From Bacteroidales bacterium UBA1800 (GTDB lineage: Bacteria; Bacteroidota; Bacteroidia; Bacteroidales; VadinHA17): a stretch of DNA of 40,205 nt. Below the pieces are notes generated by a model, which made no database searches, had not been told where the DNA came from, and saw only the letters and a list, made by a program, of their open reading frames with translations. Location of the stretch: positions 1-40,205 of the forward strand of contig DCFQ01000002.1 of assembly GCA_002319915.1 (NCBI GenBank), given 5' to 3'. Positions 1 through 8,169 of the stretch are shown here, piece after piece. The stretch's first letter is position 1. Every line of letters begins with the position of its first letter. The translations under genes were made by a program, and so were the position numbers.

Positions 1-222
1 GAGACAGTAAAATGCGTGGGGAGGCTCAAGGAACCGGGGATCGCGTGCAAGGTGCTGGCTGCGGGGGCTATAACACCAGAAACAGGCCTCGACTATGCTT
101 TCAGAAACGGGGCTGATTTTGTGTGCCTTGGAATGTACGATTTCCAGATAGTGGAGGATGTCAATATCGCACTCGATGCTTTCGCAAAGAACCAGGCACG
201 GGAAAGACCCTGGATGGCTTAG
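1..222 (+). CDS. C-terminal fragment of a TIM-barrel-like protein, function unknown
   Basis: The reading frame is open from base 1 and ends with TAG at 220-222, so only the last 73 residues are present and the start lies upstream of the window. The visible part contains ACKVLAAGAITPETGLDYAF followed by GADFVCLGMYDFQIVEDV, which looks like the last beta-alpha units of a TIM barrel. It recalls uncharacterised, often Tat-exported proteins of Bacteroidota and Planctomycetota that carry a KxLAAG strand and a VCxGM strand; that match is from memory, not a search. It lies 51 bp upstream of the URO-D family gene on the same strand and may be co-transcribed with it. The internal GTG at position 16 is only an artefactual start. 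Confidence 0.6.
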   Translation, partial: ETVKCVGRLKEPGIACKVLAAGAITPETGLDYAFRNGADFVCLGMYDFQIVEDVNIALDAFAKNQARERPWMA

Positions 223-273
223 GCATCAGATACTAAATATTGGGGAAGACTATAAAGGACAAATTTCCGGTCA

Positions 274-1443
274 ATGACTTCCAAAGAGCGTTTTTTAAAG
301 GCCCTGAGAAGAGAAGTGCCTGACAGGTTGCCGGTCACGACACACCACCTTATGCCTTCATTTCTGAAGAACTGTCTTAATGGCATAGGTGAACAGCAGT
401 TCTTTGATCTGTTTGGACTTGACCCGATAAGATGGGTTGTGACTTCGAGAGCCAACAGCCTGAAAGGGGAGTTTTATGACCCTCTTCATACGGCTTTGGG
501 CTTCCTTGAAGCGCGAAGGATCTGCTCAGGCGACTGGCAGATCAGGATTGAGGATGTTCCCGGCAGGACGGATGATACAAAAAGATTCTGCATTGTCACT
601 CCGGCAAGGACCCTCTCAATGGTGCTGAGGTCGAATGAGCATACAACCTGGGTGGAAGAGCATCTTATCAAGGAAAAAAGCGATATTGAAATAATTGCAA
701 AATATGTCACATTTCCAGGGTGCGATACCGATGAAGTCAACAGGATCGCTGCTGAATTCGGTCAGAGAGGGTTGATACGGGGCCATATCCTGTGCTTTGA
801 CGGATTTGGTCAGCCTGGCTGCTGGCAGGACTTTGCCTGCCTCTACGGGATCGAGAACCTTATCTACAGCACTTTTGATGACCCCGGATGGGTTCATGCC
901 TTCCTTGAGGTTCTGAAGGAACGGAAGAAGCACTTCATCAGATCTCTCAAAGGGGCGAAGTATGATATCCTGGAGCTTGGCGGCGGAGATGCTTCCACCA
1001 CGGTCATCAGCCCTGATATCTTTGAAGAATTCGTGATGCCGTACGATTCGGAACTTATTGCGGAAGCCCATGAAGCCGGCCAGCGGATAGTCTACCACAC
1101 CTGCGGTGGAATGATGCCGATCCTTGAAGCCATTGCATCCATGAAACCCGATGCCATGGAGACCTTTACTCCGCCTGGAATGGGAGGGGATGCCAGACTA
1201 AGCGAAGCTAAATCGAGAATAGGGGACAAGGTCTGCTTGATTGGCGGATTTGACCAGTTCCATTTCTTTAACGGATGCTCGCCGTCTCAAACCAGACAGG
1301 AAGTCAGGAGGTGCTTTAGTGAAGCCGGGGGGAACGGTGGATATATCCTCTCTGCCTCCGATCATTTCTTCCAGGCTGAGCCTGAATTGATCAGGGCTTA
1401 CGCGGAAGAGGCAAGTTCATGCAATTACCCATATCATTCATGA
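274..1443 (+). CDS. URO-D family protein, corrinoid methyltransferase-like
   Basis: This 389-residue protein spans the whole URO-D fold. It opens with SKERFLKALRREVPDRLPV, the usual N-terminal signature of the MtaA/CmuA-like branch, where arginines sit close to the ligand pocket. Residues 275-277 (HTC, in VYHTCGG) match the His-x-Cys zinc motif of corrinoid:coenzyme M methyltransferases. The strand near 235 (ELGGGD) and the late strand LIGGFDQ are also typical. By family it would move a methyl group to or from a corrinoid protein rather than decarboxylate uroporphyrinogen, but no corrinoid-binding protein or activase lies in the window. It is the second gene of a + run with the TIM-barrel fragment, a small outer-membrane protein and GH3. 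Substrate unknown; family assignment firm. Confidence 0.85.
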   Translation: MTSKERFLKALRREVPDRLPVTTHHLMPSFLKNCLNGIGEQQFFDLFGLDPIRWVVTSRANSLKGEFYDPLHTALGFLEARRICSGDWQIRIEDVPGRTDDTKRFCIVTPARTLSMVLRSNEHTTWVEEHLIKEKSDIEIIAKYVTFPGCDTDEVNRIAAEFGQRGLIRGHILCFDGFGQPGCWQDFACLYGIENLIYSTFDDPGWVHAFLEVLKERKKHFIRSLKGAKYDILELGGGDASTTVISPDIFEEFVMPYDSELIAEAHEAGQRIVYHTCGGMMPILEAIASMKPDAMETFTPPGMGGDARLSEAKSRIGDKVCLIGGFDQFHFFNGCSPSQTRQEVRRCFSEAGGNGGYILSASDHFFQAEPELIRAYAEEASSCNYPYHS

Positions 1444-1462
1444 TAAAACACGACATCGTTTA

Positions 1463-2206
1463 ATGAGAACTGCCATCCTGTTTATCCTTCTGTCTGGAAC
1501 CATACCTCTGTTTTCAGCCGCTCCTGCTGACTCCTTGCGTTCGAAACTTAATCCGAGCTGTACCATCAGCCTCAACTCGAACGGCATTGCTTCGATTCCC
1601 GCCTTTTCACTCGGGAAACCGGCAGTTGTGGCTTCAATGGGGCTGGCAAAGTGGCGCCTCAGCTTTGATCCCACATTGGCATACGGTCTCGATATGCGGC
1701 CCTGGTTTATCGACAGCTGGCTCCACCTTAAGATCATCGATAAACCCTCTTTCGTGTTGAGGACCGGATTTAACTTCAGCAATTTCTTTACCGATTACAT
1801 GCCGCCTGAAGATGTCACCCTGCCCGAGAAGATCCTTCAGGGTCAGCGGTATTGGGCGATTGAGGTTGCGGCGATACGATATTTTTCTCCTGCCACGAGC
1901 CTGACTGTGATGTACTGGAACGACAGGGGACAGGATCCCGGAACACTGCTTGGACACTATTTTACGGTCATCGGGGATAAATCGGACATCAGGCTCGGCA
2001 AGAACTGGATGTTGTCTGCAAATATCCAGCTGTTCTATATTAACTATACCGGTGACAATGACGGGTTATTTGTCTCTCCCCGGTTAGGCATCTCACCGGC
2101 ACGCGTGCCTGTGGCAATCTTCTTTCAGGCCAACCAGGCCATCACAAGCAATATTGATCCTTTTCCCGGGTTCAACTGGAACGTGGGTATAGCTTATACA
2201 TTGTAG
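1463..2206 (+). CDS. Small outer-membrane beta-barrel-like protein, hypothetical
   Basis: This is a 247-residue protein with a Sec signal peptide (residues 1-19, cleavage near FSAAPA). The rest alternates hydrophobic and polar residues in short strands rich in aromatic residues (MRPWFIDSWLHLKII, WMLSANIQLFYINYTG), and it ends in NVGIAYTL, with alternating hydrophobics as in strand-terminated outer-membrane barrels. No enzymatic motif was seen. I do not recognise a named family; the overall look is that of small Bacteroidota barrel proteins of roughly 8-10 strands. It starts 19 bp after the URO-D gene and ends 37 bp before the GH3 gene, so it is probably in the same transcript. It might be a surface or transport accessory for the GH3, which is conjecture. 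Confidence 0.65.
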   Translation: MRTAILFILLSGTIPLFSAAPADSLRSKLNPSCTISLNSNGIASIPAFSLGKPAVVASMGLAKWRLSFDPTLAYGLDMRPWFIDSWLHLKIIDKPSFVLRTGFNFSNFFTDYMPPEDVTLPEKILQGQRYWAIEVAAIRYFSPATSLTVMYWNDRGQDPGTLLGHYFTVIGDKSDIRLGKNWMLSANIQLFYINYTGDNDGLFVSPRLGISPARVPVAIFFQANQAITSNIDPFPGFNWNVGIAYTL

Positions 2207-2243
2207 GAAGCAGGTCTCAGAAATCTCTTTTAAACAGCAAAAT

Positions 2244-4406
2244 ATGAAAACCAGGATTGTTTTTTTAAGTTTCCTTTTTGGCAGCCTGTTATCATCGGCT
2301 CAGAATTACCCGTTTCTTGATAAAACACTGCCTGAAGATCAGCGGATAAGGAACCTTATCTCACTGATGACGACTGATGAGAAGATCAGCTGCCTATCCA
2401 CCAGGATCTCTGTCCCGCGGCTTGGGATTAAAGGCACTCATACTATCGAGGGTTTGCATGGTCTCGCCTATAGCGGCCCGGCAAACTGGGCAGTCAAAGG
2501 CCCGAAAGCATCACCGACAACCACCTTCCCCCAGTCGATCGGACTGGCCGAGTCATGGGATCCCGGCCTGCTCAGGAAAGTTGCTGACCAGGAGGCCACC
2601 GAATGCCGCTACCTGGCACAGAATGCCAGGTTCGGAACTGCCGGGCTTGTGGTATTTGCGCCAAATGCCGATATGGGACGGGATATCCGGTGGGGCAGGA
2701 CAGAGGAGTGCTATGGCGAAGATCCGTTCCTGAGCGGGACACTGGTCACAGCCTATGTCAGGGGACTCCAGGGGGATGATCCCGTTTACTGGAAAACCGC
2801 TTCCCTGATGAAACATTTCCTTGCAAACAGCAATGAGAATAACAGGGCATATAACAGCTCGGATTTTGACGAGCGCCTTTTCAGGGAATATTATTCCTGG
2901 GCATTCTGGAAAGGTGTGACCGATGGAGGCTCGCAGGCTTTCATGGCCGCTTACAACAAATACAACGGGATTCCCTGTACTGTTCACCCGGTCCTGAGGA
3001 ACGTCACAATGAAGGACTGGGGACTGAGAGGGATAATCTGCACAGACGGAGGGGCATTTAAACAGCTTCTGACAACACACGCTTACTATTCATCACTTCC
3101 CGTGGCGGCGGCAGAATGCATCAAAGCTGGTGTGACAATCTTCCTCGATGATTACAGGGCTTCGGTCAAATCGGCGCTGGAGAATAAACTGATAACCGAA
3201 AAGGAGATCGAGGAGGCAATTTACGGGAATCTCAGGGTCGCCCTGAAACTTGGGCTCCTTGAAAACCCTGCCGGTGGGCCTTATACCGGAATTGGGGTCA
3301 CTGATACGGTTGAACCGTGGACCAGGAAGGAAGCCGGTGAGCTGGCAAGGCTTGCAACTGAGAAATCGATAGTCCTGATGAAGAATGACAATAAGTTCCT
3401 TCCCTTTAATAAAGAGAATATAAGGTCGGTCGCAATAATAGGGCCGTCGGCAAATTCGGTGATCTCAGATTGGTACGGCGGAAATCCGCCTTACAAGGTG
3501 TCGATCCTGAAAGGAATAAAAGACCTGCTCGGAGATAAGGCAACTATAAGATTTGCCGCCAGCAATAAAGCCGATTCGGCCGTTACGGCCGCAAGGGAAT
3601 CGGACGTTGCCATAGTTTGCATCGGCAATCACCCGCTGAGCTATGGGCTTGGATGGGGACAAAACCATGTCGCCAGCGACGGCCGCGAGGATGTCGACCG
3701 CCAGGCAATATCGCTCGAACAAGAGGATCTTGCCAGGCTTGTATATGCTGCTAATCCTAAGACGGCCCTCATAATTGTATCAAGTTTCCCGTATGCCGTT
3801 AACTGGTCAAAGGAGCACCTGCCCGCAATCATTCACGTGAGCCAGTCGAGCCAGGAACTGGGAAATGCCGTGGCAAATGTCGTGTTCGGTAAAGTGAGCC
3901 CTGCCGGCAGGCTGGTACAGACATGGATCTCATCCATCGACCAACTTCCGCCGATACTTGACTACAATATCAGGGACGGAAGAACATATCTGTATTTCAG
4001 GAATACGCCTCTTTTCCCGTTCGGCCATGGCCTGACCTATACAACTTTCAGGTATTCAGGGCTGAAAGCTGAGAGAAAAACAATTAAGGACCACGAGGTC
4101 CTTCCGGTTACATTCACGCTTGAAAACACCGGCGATTTTGACAGTGATGAAGTTTGCCAGCTTTATGCAGCTTATCCTGGTTCGAAGGTTGACCGGCCGG
4201 CAAAGGCGCTGAAGGGATTTGCCAGGGTTTTTGTTCCCAAGGGCAAGACGATCAAAATTACCATCCCTCTCCGTGCGGATGACCTGCGTTACTGGGACCA
4301 GGCTCAGCAGAAATGGGTCCTTGAGCCGGGTAATATCAGGCTGCTGGTCGGTTCATCATCTGCTGATATCAGGGTCGAGACCACTGTTGCCGCTGTCGGG
4401 GAATAA
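2244..4406 (+). CDS. Secreted glycoside hydrolase family 3 (beta-glucosidase/xylosidase type)
   Basis: This is a 720-residue GH3 enzyme of normal three-domain length. A Sec signal peptide covers about residues 1-20 (FLSFLFGSLLSSAQ), placing it in the periplasm or outer membrane space. The N-terminal TIM barrel carries KHF at 190-192 and the nucleophile Asp268 in GIICTDGGA. The C-terminal sandwich begins near 373 (SIVLMKND), and REDVDR at 481-486 is the likely region of the acid/base Glu. A fibronectin-III-like domain closes the protein at about 620-715, introduced by FPFGHGLTYT. GH3 enzymes of this layout release beta-linked glucose or xylose from oligosaccharide ends; the HTIEGLHG and RTEECYGEDP motifs recall exo-xylosidase members. 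Specificity cannot be read from sequence alone. It is the last gene of the + run and converges on the permease gene 15 bp away. Confidence 0.93.
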   Translation: MKTRIVFLSFLFGSLLSSAQNYPFLDKTLPEDQRIRNLISLMTTDEKISCLSTRISVPRLGIKGTHTIEGLHGLAYSGPANWAVKGPKASPTTTFPQSIGLAESWDPGLLRKVADQEATECRYLAQNARFGTAGLVVFAPNADMGRDIRWGRTEECYGEDPFLSGTLVTAYVRGLQGDDPVYWKTASLMKHFLANSNENNRAYNSSDFDERLFREYYSWAFWKGVTDGGSQAFMAAYNKYNGIPCTVHPVLRNVTMKDWGLRGIICTDGGAFKQLLTTHAYYSSLPVAAAECIKAGVTIFLDDYRASVKSALENKLITEKEIEEAIYGNLRVALKLGLLENPAGGPYTGIGVTDTVEPWTRKEAGELARLATEKSIVLMKNDNKFLPFNKENIRSVAIIGPSANSVISDWYGGNPPYKVSILKGIKDLLGDKATIRFAASNKADSAVTAARESDVAIVCIGNHPLSYGLGWGQNHVASDGREDVDRQAISLEQEDLARLVYAANPKTALIIVSSFPYAVNWSKEHLPAIIHVSQSSQELGNAVANVVFGKVSPAGRLVQTWISSIDQLPPILDYNIRDGRTYLYFRNTPLFPFGHGLTYTTFRYSGLKAERKTIKDHEVLPVTFTLENTGDFDSDEVCQLYAAYPGSKVDRPAKALKGFARVFVPKGKTIKITIPLRADDLRYWDQAQQKWVLEPGNIRLLVGSSSADIRVETTVAAVGE

Positions 4407-4421
4407 GGGGATACCGGGATA

Positions 4422-5420
4422 TCAGGATCCAGCGATTACGAGAAGGGCAAGTCCCGCAAGGTAAGCAACGAACATCAGGGCGACGAGCACATTCACTGGC
4501 TTCGATGCACCGGTGAATTCCTTCCAGATGAATACGCCCCAGAGCGCTGCAATAAGGGTTGCTCCCTGTCCCAATCCGTATGATATAGCATAGCCGGCTT
4601 TGGCCGAGGCAAGGATGCTCATCGACATGCCCAGATTCCAGATAACACCTCCGAGTAATCCTGTCAGGTGAATCCCTATGGTGCCCTTTGAATAATCCGA
4701 AAAGCTCAGCTGTTCACCCTCAAATGGCTTCTTCATTATCAGATAATTGAAGATGAAATTGCTTGCCAGAACGCCGAGGGCGAAAAAGAAAATTGCCGAA
4801 TAGGGGCCAAGCTTCCCGGCTTCAGGAGCAGCGAAGTCTGCAGCCATAGAGCTCGCAACGAACCGGTAAAAGAGCGACATAAGCACACCGGCGGATATCG
4901 AAAGGAGGATCCCTTTGCCCGAGACTTTCTGAAGCGACCGGCTGTGTTTCCGGTAAGCGGCAGCATCGATGATTATCGCCGCAACGATCAGTGCAACACC
5001 CGCAAACAGGATTATAGGGTCACCCTTCGGCGCAAAAATATAGTTAATTATCACTCCCAGGGCTAGTGCGATCCCGACCCCGACGGGAAACGCGACCGCC
5101 ATTCCGGCAATGGCCATGGCGGCGACAAGGAGGATATTCGATGCGTTGAATATCACACCTCCGAGGACCGCCCTGAAAATGTTCCCCGGCCCTGCCTGGG
5201 CAATATCGGGTATAAAGCTTCTGCCGCTTGCACCGGTGCTGCCAAGCGTGAATCCAAGCAGAAGCGAGAATAGGAGGATCCCGGTCACGTAATCCCAGTA
5301 GAAAAGTTCGAAGCGCCATGATTTGCCGGCAAGCTTCTGGGTATTTCCCCATGAGCCCCAGCATAGCATCGTAACTATGCAAAGGATAACGGCTAGAGAG
5401 TAAGTCTGAGGTATGAACAT
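4422..5420 (-). CDS. GRP/ureide-permease-like sugar transporter, predicted ribose or nucleobase-sugar importer
   Basis: This 332-residue protein consists almost wholly of hydrophobic helices (about ten), starting with YSLAVILCIVTMLCWGSWGN. That CWGSWxN motif is characteristic of the GRP/ureide-permease side of the drug/metabolite transporter superfamily. A paired second half with GVIWNLGMSMS and SYGLGQGATLIAALWG supports the same fold. It would lie in the inner membrane. As the last gene of the ribokinase, nucleoside hydrolase and ADP-ribosylglycohydrolase unit, it is the natural candidate for importing ribose freed in the periplasm. From memory, related permeases occur with ribokinases and nucleoside hydrolases in the Bacteroides ribose-utilization (rus) locus. 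Transport of a base or ureide instead of ribose is the main alternative. Confidence 0.8.
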   Translation of the reverse strand: MFIPQTYSLAVILCIVTMLCWGSWGNTQKLAGKSWRFELFYWDYVTGILLFSLLLGFTLGSTGASGRSFIPDIAQAGPGNIFRAVLGGVIFNASNILLVAAMAIAGMAVAFPVGVGIALALGVIINYIFAPKGDPIILFAGVALIVAAIIIDAAAYRKHSRSLQKVSGKGILLSISAGVLMSLFYRFVASSMAADFAAPEAGKLGPYSAIFFFALGVLASNFIFNYLIMKKPFEGEQLSFSDYSKGTIGIHLTGLLGGVIWNLGMSMSILASAKAGYAISYGLGQGATLIAALWGVFIWKEFTGASKPVNVLVALMFVAYLAGLALLVIAGS

Positions 5421-5430
5421 AGGGAAGGAG

Positions 5431-5466
5431 TTTGTAAAGTTTGTAAAGTTTATAAAGTTTTTAAAG
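5431..5466. repeat. Four-copy 9-bp tandem repeat, TTTGTAAAG type
   Basis: Four consecutive 9-mers fill the gap between the permease and the ADP-ribosylglycohydrolase genes: TTTGTAAAG twice, then TTTATAAAG and TTTTTAAAG. Only the fourth and fifth bases change. Read on the minus strand, the direction of the operon, it is CTTTACAAA-like, and it resembles the 9-bp-period array at 17667-17720. It could be a variable-number repeat that changes gene spacing inside the operon. No protein is encoded. Confidence 0.85.
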
Positions 5467-5492
5467 TCTCAGGGCACCTGAAGCAGGCGAGA

Positions 5493-7109
5493 TTATTTTT
5501 TCTCAAATGAGAATTTATAGCTCGCGCTGTGTTTTGGCTCCGTCCTGAATATTGTCGCAGATATCAGGTAAACATTTGTTCCTTCCGATTCGGGCCGCCT
5601 GTCTCCCTTTACGACCAGCCTCACTGTGTGTTCCCCATCTTTGAGGTTGAGGACATGCCAGATGCTGGTTTCATGCTCCTGCCCGGCGAAATGGTAATAG
5701 GTATCTATGGTCCTGTCCAGGGCGTTGTCAACATAAAGGTCAGCCTTTCCCCCGTCGCGGACCCATTTCCCCTCCAGGGATATCCCCGTTCCTTTGAACC
5801 TGATTGCAGCTTCATCTCCCGCCTTACCGGCAGTCATGGTCACAGGTCCTTTATTGTCACCACTGGAGGAAGGATTTTTCCAGCTGCTGGAGAAAGTCCA
5901 GCTGCCCTTATCCGTGACCAGGACCTTTTTATCGAAAACTACATCGGGAAAAGAGACTTCCAGTGCAGGAGCTGTGGGTTCCTGGGTCTTTATGAGGATG
6001 TTCCTGCCGGCAATCCTGCCTCCGTTCTTCACTGCCATATCTTCAGCATACCTGAATGTGGCCTCCACCGCAGAATTGAATGAGTACGTTGTGTTTATGA
6101 ACAAGGAATCTGCCACCGACTCAACCCCTTGCTTCATCTCGGGGGGAAGTTTGCCGAATCCATTTATGACACCGAGCACAGCCATGGCATTTGAGGGATT
6201 GCAGTCGGAGTCCTGCCCGCACCGTGTCGTGATCTCGAGCGTCTTTAAAGGATCACCTTCGCCGTAGAGAAGCCCCATGACAATATAGGCGCCGTTCAGC
6301 TTTGCATCGATATTGAACGGGGACCCAGCACCGCAGATATCTTCGCTGCCCCATTTATCTTCGAGCTCCTTCCATGCTGCCTTCCAGTCGGCCGGGAATT
6401 GCTGATGAAGAAGTATAACGTCCTCCACGATCCTGTGGTAATCGCTCTTTTCAGGGATCGATTTCAGCGCCTTTGAGATAATCTTCGGTATATCAGAGTC
6501 AAAGAACGCTTCCGAATAGAGCGCTGATACAAAAATGCCCCCGTAAACTCCATCACCCCAGTTCATGATATGCCCGATCCTGCCCGCTATACCTGCTGCG
6601 CTCGCAGGCATGCCGGGGCACATGAAGCCTATGTAATCGGCTTCGATCTGGAAATCGATGTCATCTGCATGAAGGTTAAATTCAGGGCTCCCTGATTCCG
6701 GGACGAAGATGCTGTCGTAATAATTCTTCCTTGCCTGCATATTGGCATGCCATAGTGGGTAGCCTGCTTTTGCGAACATCTGCTGGAACTTCTTTGCAGG
6801 GGCTTCCATGCCATATTTATCCATGGCCATCAGGAATGTAAGCTGTACGTAAATATCATCCTGCCAGATGCTTCCTCTTACATCTGCCGGCTTCCACGCC
6901 AGATGGCCGTCGTAAGTTTTCCCCTGGGCCTGGAACTCTGTGGGAGCCCCGTAAGTGACGCCGATCATCTTCCCGGCCCAGCCGCCGGCGATCTTGTCCC
7001 TCAGGGTTTCTGAAGAGATCTTCCTGTAGCCATCCGGGACGCTTGTGCAGGATGACAAAATTATTAATGGCAGGATTGTGAAAAACAAAAGGTGAATGAA
7101 CTTTTTCAT
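5493..7109 (-). CDS. ADP-ribosylglycohydrolase family lipoprotein with C-terminal sandwich domain
   Basis: This is a 538-residue protein whose N-terminus (KKFIHLLFFTILPLIILSSC) is a lipoprotein signal with lipid-anchor Cys21, so it should work at the periplasmic or outer membrane face. Residues about 35-350 form the ADP-ribosylglycohydrolase domain. It starts with GGWAGKMIGVTYGAP, has an acidic pair in WQDDIYV where the family keeps its first metal ligands, and has CGQDSDCNPSNAMAVLG as the second Mg-binding motif. Residues about 380-525 look like a beta-sandwich (GTGISLEGKWVRDGGKADLY), perhaps ligand-binding. The family hydrolyses N- or O-glycosidic bonds of ADP-ribose or related ribosides. 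With a nucleoside hydrolase and ribokinase next to it, the likely role is freeing ribose from ADP-ribose-like or nucleoside compounds. An exported ADP-ribosylglycohydrolase differs from the cytosolic DraG type. The substrate is inferred. Confidence 0.87.
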   Translation of the reverse strand: MKKFIHLLFFTILPLIILSSCTSVPDGYRKISSETLRDKIAGGWAGKMIGVTYGAPTEFQAQGKTYDGHLAWKPADVRGSIWQDDIYVQLTFLMAMDKYGMEAPAKKFQQMFAKAGYPLWHANMQARKNYYDSIFVPESGSPEFNLHADDIDFQIEADYIGFMCPGMPASAAGIAGRIGHIMNWGDGVYGGIFVSALYSEAFFDSDIPKIISKALKSIPEKSDYHRIVEDVILLHQQFPADWKAAWKELEDKWGSEDICGAGSPFNIDAKLNGAYIVMGLLYGEGDPLKTLEITTRCGQDSDCNPSNAMAVLGVINGFGKLPPEMKQGVESVADSLFINTTYSFNSAVEATFRYAEDMAVKNGGRIAGRNILIKTQEPTAPALEVSFPDVVFDKKVLVTDKGSWTFSSSWKNPSSSGDNKGPVTMTAGKAGDEAAIRFKGTGISLEGKWVRDGGKADLYVDNALDRTIDTYYHFAGQEHETSIWHVLNLKDGEHTVRLVVKGDRRPESEGTNVYLISATIFRTEPKHSASYKFSFEKK

Positions 7110-7168
7110 GGGTATTGCCGCTTAAATTGATTTTTTACTGATGGTGCTTCCCAAAGTCGGGTTGCCGG

Positions 7169-8167
7169 TTATTTCCCGCCAGGCACATGGATCATCCTGT
7201 CTTCGATAAACCTGGTGAGCTCTTCAACAGGCATCTTCCATGTAACATAGAACTGGCTGCCATTGATATCATTCTCCCATTGGTTCGACCCGTTCTCCAT
7301 GACAACGATCTTTCCCCTGACCAGGTTGAAGAATGGCTCCGGACCATATACGGCGATGATCACTGCCGTTTCGTCCCAGCTTTTTCTTCCGTTGATATCC
7401 TCGGCCGACAGCGGAATGCTGATCCTGAAAACATCTTTAACCGGACTGTTCTTCAAGGGCGAAGCAATAAGCCTCAGGCCGGTAAAGATCCTCTCGCCGA
7501 TTTCAAAGCCGGTGAAGATCACTTCCCCGGGCCATTTTCCGAATACGTTTTGCGAAGCGATGGAATCATTGTATACATTGAATTCCCTGCCCTCCGGGAA
7601 TGATCCAGCCATGGAAACCAGCCGCCTGACCTTCTTCCCGACAAGCTGCAGGCCATCGAGCTCCGAAAAGTTGTCGGCTTTTGACTTGAGGAGGTCTGAC
7701 AGGTTGGTGAGGAATCCGACGGTTACTATAGTCACGCTGTGATCAGGCTGGGAACTAAGTATCTGCCGGTAGATCTTCACGGCATCTGGGGCATCTGAGG
7801 TCGATCTTAATTTATGCAGATACCTGGCAACAATCGAGTCTGACCAGTGCTGTGAGCAGCCCAGCGAAACACCCGGACCTTTGGGTGCGCCGATAGGGAT
7901 ATTCGGCCTGTTGAAATATGTATTTATAACATTTATTGAAGGACCTACGAGCTCGTTTTTATTTGAAGCCAGCGTTGCCAGGATCCTCACTTTCCCGCTG
8001 TCGGCCATTGCGTGGAGGATCGCCAGCGCGCCGACATCATCATAATCCGGTCCGAGATCGGTATCAAAAATGATGCTTACCGGTGAGTCCGGTCTCCCTG
8101 ACGTCCCGGTTCCACAGCCTGAAACAAGGAGCGCCGAGGCAATGAAAAATACTGCAAAATCTCTCAT
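7169..8167 (-). CDS. Nucleoside hydrolase-like lipoprotein
   Basis: This is a 332-residue protein. The N-terminus ends in LLVSGC with a lipobox Cys18, so it is predicted to be lipid-anchored outside the cytoplasm. The calcium-binding motif of inosine/uridine-preferring nucleoside hydrolases is present as DTDLGPDYDD at 35-44, and a later strand VTIVTVGFLTNLSDLL matches the family core. Members split ribonucleosides into base and ribose. Its length is ordinary for the family. It starts 2 bp after the ribokinase stop and is followed 59 bp later by the ADP-ribosylglycohydrolase gene. I infer that nucleosides are cleaved outside the inner membrane and the ribose then imported and phosphorylated. 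Base specificity is not readable from the sequence. Confidence 0.88.
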   Translation of the reverse strand: MRDFAVFFIASALLVSGCGTGTSGRPDSPVSIIFDTDLGPDYDDVGALAILHAMADSGKVRILATLASNKNELVGPSINVINTYFNRPNIPIGAPKGPGVSLGCSQHWSDSIVARYLHKLRSTSDAPDAVKIYRQILSSQPDHSVTIVTVGFLTNLSDLLKSKADNFSELDGLQLVGKKVRRLVSMAGSFPEGREFNVYNDSIASQNVFGKWPGEVIFTGFEIGERIFTGLRLIASPLKNSPVKDVFRISIPLSAEDINGRKSWDETAVIIAVYGPEPFFNLVRGKIVVMENGSNQWENDINGSQFYVTWKMPVEELTRFIEDRMIHVPGGK

Positions 8168-8169
8168 CG

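Noticed and set aside
616..1098. 160-residue minus-strand frame inside the URO-D gene
   Set aside because: The opposite frame encodes a conserved URO-D protein with an intact zinc motif; this frame has no family motif.
2553..3080. 175-residue minus-strand frame inside the GH3 gene
   Set aside because: It lies opposite the catalytic domain of GH3 and shows no independent motif.
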